From JBEKJU01 sp050011095 (GTDB taxonomy: Bacteria; Desulfobacterota; Syntrophorhabdia; Syntrophorhabdales; WCHB1-27), in assembly GCA_050011095.1 (NCBI GenBank), contig JBEKJU010000327.1:1-5146 (forward strand): a stretch of 5,146 nucleotides of DNA. Direction: 5' to 3'. Numbering within the stretch: the first letter of the stretch is position 1; every line of letters starts with the position of its first letter. Shown piece by piece: positions 5,072 to 5,146 of this stretch. Position numbers and translations under genes: made by a program. Under the pieces are notes generated by a model that did not search any database, had not been told where the DNA came from, and saw nothing but the letters and a program-made list of their open reading frames with translations.

Positions 5072-5146
5072 TCACTTTTTCTTGGCGGGCTTTTTGGCGG
5101 GAGCCTTTGTTGCTGCTTTGACGGGTGTTTTCTTTGGCCCGTTGAG
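5072..5146 (-). CDS. Lys/Ala/Pro-rich C-terminal tail, gene truncated by window edge
   Basis: Only the last 24 codons plus TGA are visible, reading leftward from the window edge. The tail is 'KKTPVKAATKAPAKKPAKKK', preceded by L-N-G-P. Such low-complexity Lys/Ala/Pro tails occur on bacterial histone H1-like proteins, HU variants, some topoisomerases and RNA- or DNA-binding proteins, where they bind nucleic acid non-specifically. The body of the protein is outside the window, so no specific function is assigned. Reality is supported by the unbroken periodic composition, a clean TGA, and a strong terminator hairpin starting about 12 nt later. Chance translation of GC-rich DNA would be unlikely to give 10 Lys in 24 residues, but the fragment is short. 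Confidence 0.7.
   Translation of the reverse strand, partial: LNGPKKTPVKAATKAPAKKPAKKK

Noticed and set aside
1..5146. CRISPR arrays, toxin-antitoxin pairs, integrases or defence genes.
   Set aside because: I found no regularly spaced repeats and no protein motifs of such systems in the frames I examined on either strand.

Overview
This 5.1-kb window looks like a decaying accessory stretch of a bacterial chromosome. It is moderately GC-rich and uses consensus Shine-Dalgarno and sigma70-type signals. Gene content (a urea/amide-type ABC binding protein, a DinB-fold protein, a zinc alcohol dehydrogenase, IS630 elements) fits an environmental, probably Gram-negative lineage. I cannot name a phylum from the sequence, and that is inference.

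Region by region. Positions 1-1201 hold one complete IS630-family insertion sequence. It has a 33-nt imperfect terminal inverted repeat, a CTAG at each outer end and a TA target duplication. Its transposase reads on the minus strand and is split into two overlapping frames at an A7 run. The IS sits inside an ABC-transporter substrate-binding protein gene; only the last 143 codons of that gene (1201-1632, plus strand) are visible. From 1633 to 2968 there is no convincing protein gene. This stretch holds a minus-strand sigma70 promoter with near-consensus boxes and 17-nt spacing, which drives a tRNA-Leu(CAA) whose 5' half is intact but whose 3' half is scrambled or deleted. It also holds a hairpin-rich stretch (2817-2947) just upstream of the next gene. 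At 2969-3469 lies the only intact, complete gene in the window, a DinB-fold protein with an excellent ribosome binding site. From 3650 to 4751 is a zinc/NAD alcohol dehydrogenase gene that is recognisable end to end but broken by three insertion-type frameshifts. Behind it, on the minus strand, lie a C-terminal scrap of a second IS630-type transposase (4775-4894), a strong terminator hairpin (5032-5059), and the Lys/Ala/Pro-rich C-terminus of a gene that enters from the right edge.

The genes do not form one operon or pathway. The common theme is damage: one IS-disrupted gene, one frameshifted gene, one broken tRNA, one transposase remnant and one split transposase. Several of these could also be sequence errors in a metagenomic assembly, because two of the lesions lie in homopolymers.

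I see no convincing new multi-gene system. The items most worth a second look are the structured leader before the DinB-fold gene, the promoter-bearing half tRNA, and the A7 shift site in the transposase.
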